Shown here: positions 61,173-64,000 of the stretch, one piece after another
Layout: the number at the start of each line of letters is the position of its first letter
Position numbering within the stretch: the stretch's first letter is position 1
From: Tridacna crocea
Lineage: Eukaryota > Mollusca > Bivalvia > Cardiida > Cardiidae
Assembly (NCBI GenBank): GCA_943736015.1
Contig: OX031072.1
Span: 13,729,501 to 13,793,500, forward strand
Direction: 5' to 3'
DNA: 64,000 nt
Notes under the pieces: model-generated
Told to the model about the DNA's origin: nothing
The model's database searches: none
Seen by the model: the letters and a program-made list of their open reading frames with translations, nothing else
Position numbers and translations under genes: made by a program

Positions 61173-61534
61173 TTAACCCTTTCCCAAATGACAGATTTTA
61201 GACTCTTCCAAACTGACCAGTCCAAACTGAAAGCATTCGCAGATGACAACATAAGTATGGCTCAAAAATTGAAATTTGTCTTGGGAAGGATAGAAAACAT
61301 TGTGGGAAAAGGAGAAAATGCTGGTTACCAGCATTTTCTCCTTTTCCCACAATGTTTTCTAAAGGCTTCTTTCTCAGGGGCGTCAAAAGTAGGGATTGTG
61401 AAAGTTCTTATAAAGGGTAGAAAACACTGTGGGAGAAGGATCGTTACGAGCAATTTCTCCTTTTCCCACAGTGTTTTCAAAAGACTAATGTACTTCTAAA
61501 TGTAAAAACCAGGACTTGTTTGGATGAGGGTTAA
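61173..61534 (-). mobile_element. TTAA-1 composite with two palindromes
   Basis: First TTAACCCTTTCCCAAATGAC to GGATTGTGAAAG at 61403; then a second core without outer arm, GGGTAGAAAACACTGTGGGA to GGATGAGGGTTAA, whose centre is ATCGTTACGAGCAATTTCTCC, TTAA-2-like. A 15-base segment (CCAGTCCAAACTGAAAGC region) is also repeated near 61210. Confidence 0.7.
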
Positions 61535-61549
61535 GAACTCTAAAAACGG

Positions 61550-61705
61550 AGATGTTTCAACTCGATACCTATTTCTATTAACACATTGCTTGTAGGATCC
61601 TTCACAATGTTTTCTATGCTATCAAAAGGTGTCATATGCTGGTCACCATTTTCTCCTTTTTCACTTAGGGTTGGGAAGGATTGGGATTGTATGGTAAAGG
61701 TTTAA
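61550..61705. mobile_element. Mixed TTAA-2/TTAA-1 fragments
   Basis: ACCTATTTCTATTAACACAT, CACAATGTTTTCTATGCTAT, CAAAAGGTGTCATATGC (TTAA-2) then CACCATTTTCTCC and GGATTGTATGGTAAAGG. Confidence 0.5.
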
Positions 61706-61889
61706 CCAGAACAGAAGATCAAAAGACTGTATTTGCATAAAGTGACCTTGTGCAATTTCAATGGCATCCTTGTACAGAAAGATGTCTCCAACAACCATAT
61801 AAAAAGTACTGTAACCACAATATGACTGCAGACTTGCTGTGTGTTGCATGCATAATATGAAATTGTTTCTTTAAGTTATCATGCGAAGC
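61706..61889. other. Non-coding stretch
   Basis: Nothing recognised. Confidence 0.35.
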
Positions 61890-61930
61890 TTTAAAGGTGG
61901 GTATTTAGAATTTTCACTTAACACCAAATT
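61890..61930 (+). mobile_element. Element F, first 40 bases only
   Basis: TTTAAAGGTGGGTATTTAGA then ATTTTCACTTAACACCAAAT; the rest of F is absent. Confidence 0.65.
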
Positions 61931-62104
61931 AATCAAAGCGTTGAAAACGGTGAAGTAGTATTTGTCAAGGAAATCCATGTGTGGAATTAATAGTTTGAAA
62001 GAAACAGAGACATATTGTTCAGATATTGGCTTAAAAGTCAACCCACTAAGCAAATGAATACCTTTTCGGTTGAAGGGAAAATATTCATGACAAAGTTTGG
62101 TTTA

Positions 62105-62190
62105 TTTAAGAAATAATCTTCTTTCTATCGTGGTATATCATTGAATAAACCACAGTTGTGAGTTATGAGGCACAATAAATAGTGCATGAG
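62105..62190. mobile_element. Element J, left half
   Basis: ATAATCTTCTTTCTATCGTG, AATAAACCACAGTTGTGAGT, GAGGCACAATAAATAG; the right half is missing. Confidence 0.65.
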
Positions 62191-63009
62191 GGCGATAGCA
62201 AATTTAAATCATTTTGCGAGAAGCTAGTTTCGATCAAAAATAAGTATCTCAACGATCGATAGCCTCGCCCAATGTATTTTAATATGCCATTTCAAATTAC
62301 ATATTTGAGTGACACTGTAAAAGTCATTTGCCTGAGAAAAAATGAGTTTAACTGGGTTAATTTCCTTCGGTTTTGCACAAAATGGTTGGACTAAAACTCT
62401 ACAAAGTTTGGGTATGCTGTCTCGGTATAGACTCGGTATAGACTCTAAAGAGTTTGGGTTCGCTATGACAAAATTGATACGCTGGCATATGTAGAAATAT
62501 TTATCATAAAGATTTAAATTAAAATGTCGTCTTAGATAGCTGCAGTTTATGAAGAAAATGGCAATATTCACATATTTAAATTGAACTACTTTATGCCAAG
62601 TTTTATATTCTTGCGCTAAAGCCCGGGACCTTTCGGAGGTTGATTAATTTATCAGTGTCATTGACGACCGACTTTTTTTGAAAAGGGCTGAGTTATTACA
62701 CTTGAAATTACATTTTTCCTCCCGTCTGGCTTTTTTTGCGATAAAAGAGCATATAATCATTGCTTTGTCTGTTTGTATGTGGTTAGGACAGAGAACATAG
62801 TAATGATATTCCGAAGCGTTTGAAGCATTTTCAAGCTACAAACATCCGGGATATTCCGGCAAAATTTAAGCCGGAACTACTTGAACTCAATCTCTTTCTA
62901 CTGCTGTGTACGTAAACGCGATGGAGTATTAGATTCACGGTACAAAATAAGATACATGGTTATCAAAATTCAATCTTATACTCATTGTGGTATTGTCTTT
63001 GACAAATAC
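62191..63009. other. Repeat-poor non-coding stretch
   Basis: No mobile element or convincing frame recognised. Possible regulatory or unique intronic DNA. Confidence 0.4.
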
Positions 63010-63517
63010 CACAAAAAATATATATGTCACTGAAATTCATATGAAAAAAAAAATACTAATCATCAGTAATTAAGAATCATAAAATTACAAAAAAATTTTT
63101 TTGGTGGTATTCCCTTAAAAGGCTACGTAGCCTCTTAAGCTATTTTTAGATTTCCCGCTAAAAGCAAAAAAGCATTGTGGGAATGTTAAGTGACTTGCAC
63201 GAAACAAATGACTATTAAATTCCATAACCATACAAAAATGTAATTATTTTCCATAATGTCTAGAACTTCAGATGCTATTTTGAAGCTTTGTCTGTATATT
63301 TCCGTTATGTAAATGAGTGAGTTGCTGACGTAAAAATAGACAGTGTTTCCCTTCAGTGTCAACCTGGGCTGCACTGAATCTCTAATTTATCTAGTTGTCA
63401 TATGGTTTTTGACTACTGGGGTTTTATGAATGAAAATGATTAGGCTTTGGGAGTACAAGGATTATTGTTTTGTATTTTTGTAAAATTTTTGTCTCAAAAT
63501 CTGAACGGCCACTTTAA
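63010..63517 (+). mobile_element. Element F, 5'-truncated
   Basis: Starts about ATATATATGTCACTGAAATT; AAAAGGCTACGTAGCCTCTT; ends CTGAACGGCCACTTTAA, whose TTAA begins a TTAA-1. Confidence 0.75.
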
Positions 63518-63730
63518 CCACTTATCAAAGGACAAAATTTTAGACTGGTTTAAATTAAAAGCACTTGCCAGACGACAAAATGAACTTAACTCTAAAACTG
63601 AAATTTGTTACCAGCAGGGTAGAAAACATTGTGGGAAAAGGAAGAAATGTTGGTTATCAGCATTTTCTCCATTTCTCACAAGGTTTTCAAAAGGTTTCTA
63701 TCTCGGTGGTAAATGAGGGATTGTTTAGAT
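63514..63730 (-). mobile_element. TTAA-1 copy
   Basis: TTAACCACTTATCAAAGGAC; AACATTGTGGGAAAAGGAAG; GGTTATC centre; right end GGGATTGTTTAG without a clear TTAA. Confidence 0.75.
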
Positions 63731-63910
63731 TCAGATTGTCCAAATTCAAATCATTTGCACACGAAATTGTGGTACATGTATTTGTCAAAAAGCATTGTGG
63801 GAAAAGGAGAAAATGCTGGTAACTAGTAGTTTCTCGTCTTTCTCGTGATGCTTCCAAAAGCCATCGTTTTTGGTGCAGTTAAAACTCCAATTTGTTTGGT
63901 AAAAGGTTAA
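63730..63910 (-). mobile_element. TTAA-1 copy lacking its left terminus
   Basis: TTGTCCAAATTCAAATCATT; GCATTGTGGGAAAAGGAGA; eroded right arm GTTTCTCGTCTTTCTCGTG; end GTTTGGTAAAAGGTTAA. Confidence 0.65.
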
Positions 63911-64000
63911 GGAGGAAAGCTTTTGAAAACTTGTGGGAAAAGGAGAAAATGCTGGTAACCAGCATTTTCTCCTTTTCCCATGTTTTCTACTCAAGTAAAG
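63907..64000 (+). mobile_element. TTAA-1 copy cut by the window end
   Basis: TTAAGGAGGAAAGCTTTTGA; palindrome AGGAGAAAATGCTGGTAACC with mirror; right arm not included. Confidence 0.75.

Larger units (their letters stand above)
54817..64000 (+). other. Intron 3 of the PRDM3/PRDM16 orthologue, 5' part
   Basis: Starts at GTGAGTGACA and is phase 0. No continuation of the PR domain (no YGWE-like or CIDA-like segment) and no C2H2 zinc finger was found before the window end, so the intron probably exceeds 9.2 kb. Confidence 0.6.

Noticed and set aside
15053-61500. Many short frames reading VGKGENAGNQHFLLFPQCF
   Set aside because: This peptide is the translation of the TTAA-1 palindrome and recurs in every copy; the elements are non-coding.
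1-64000. Regularly repeated palindromes as a CRISPR array
   Set aside because: Copies are irregularly spaced, about 230 bp long, bounded by TTAA and lie in a eukaryotic intron.
659-64000. Perfect hairpins as bacterial-type terminators
   Set aside because: The sequence is eukaryotic; the hairpins are cores of mobile elements.
1-64000. Endogenous viral or Polinton-like remains
   Set aside because: No capsid, polymerase, integrase or envelope-like frame was recognised on either strand.

Overview
The window looks like genomic DNA of a marine bivalve mollusc, probably a clam-like heterodont. This is inferred from the style of its repeats: AT-rich intronic DNA, tRNA-derived SINEs ending in (ATCA)n, Helentron-type elements carrying arrays of about 156-bp units, and dense short palindromic elements bounded by TTAA. 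No species can be named from sequence alone. Nothing bacterial or viral was found.

One host gene is recognisable, on the + strand: the 5' part of a PRDM3/PRDM16 (MECOM, fly hamlet) orthologue. Coding exon 1 (14635-14671) encodes MRSKCKARRVAK, matching the start of vertebrate PRDM16 (MRSKARARKLAK) and MDS1-EVI1, the peptide known to bind RBBP4/NuRD. A perfect NRF1-type site lies about 150 bp upstream. Intron 1 is about 39 kb. Exon 2 (53815-54120) encodes an acidic disordered stretch. Exon 3 (54611-54816) encodes the beginning of the PR/SET domain (VGIWTNIKLEAGRSIGP). All junctions are phase-compatible. The rest of the PR domain and the zinc fingers must lie beyond 64000.

Layout: 1-14.5 kb is 5' flank with scattered short elements. 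14.5-14.7 kb is promoter and exon 1. 14.7-53.8 kb is intron 1, packed with mobile DNA. 53.8-54.8 kb holds exons 2 and 3. 54.8-64 kb is the start of intron 3, again full of elements.

The dominant repeat, called TTAA-1 here, is a roughly 230-bp element with TTAACYCWTTACC termini around a roughly 66-bp perfect palindrome. About 75 whole or partial copies are present, more than one per kilobase. Related families are TTAA-2 (same ends, different palindrome), TTAA-3 (dyad ATCAGACTGCAC/GTGCAGTCTGAT, about 18 copies), a 550-bp TTAAAGGTGG element and a CCGTATTCACCAACC palindrome. Also present are a 1176-bp hAT-type element with an 8-bp target duplication, a decayed mariner/IS630-type transposase, two Helentron-like elements with 6 and 10 internal units, two SINE families, a 20-bp minisatellite, a 24-bp satellite and a 0.75-kb-arm inverted duplication.

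Most noteworthy are the split regulatory gene with its isolated RBBP4-binding exon; paired changes in both arms of the TTAA-1 palindromes; a natural empty-site comparison that fixes the Helentron ends; and a minisatellite that appears to have grown inside a TTAA-1 copy.
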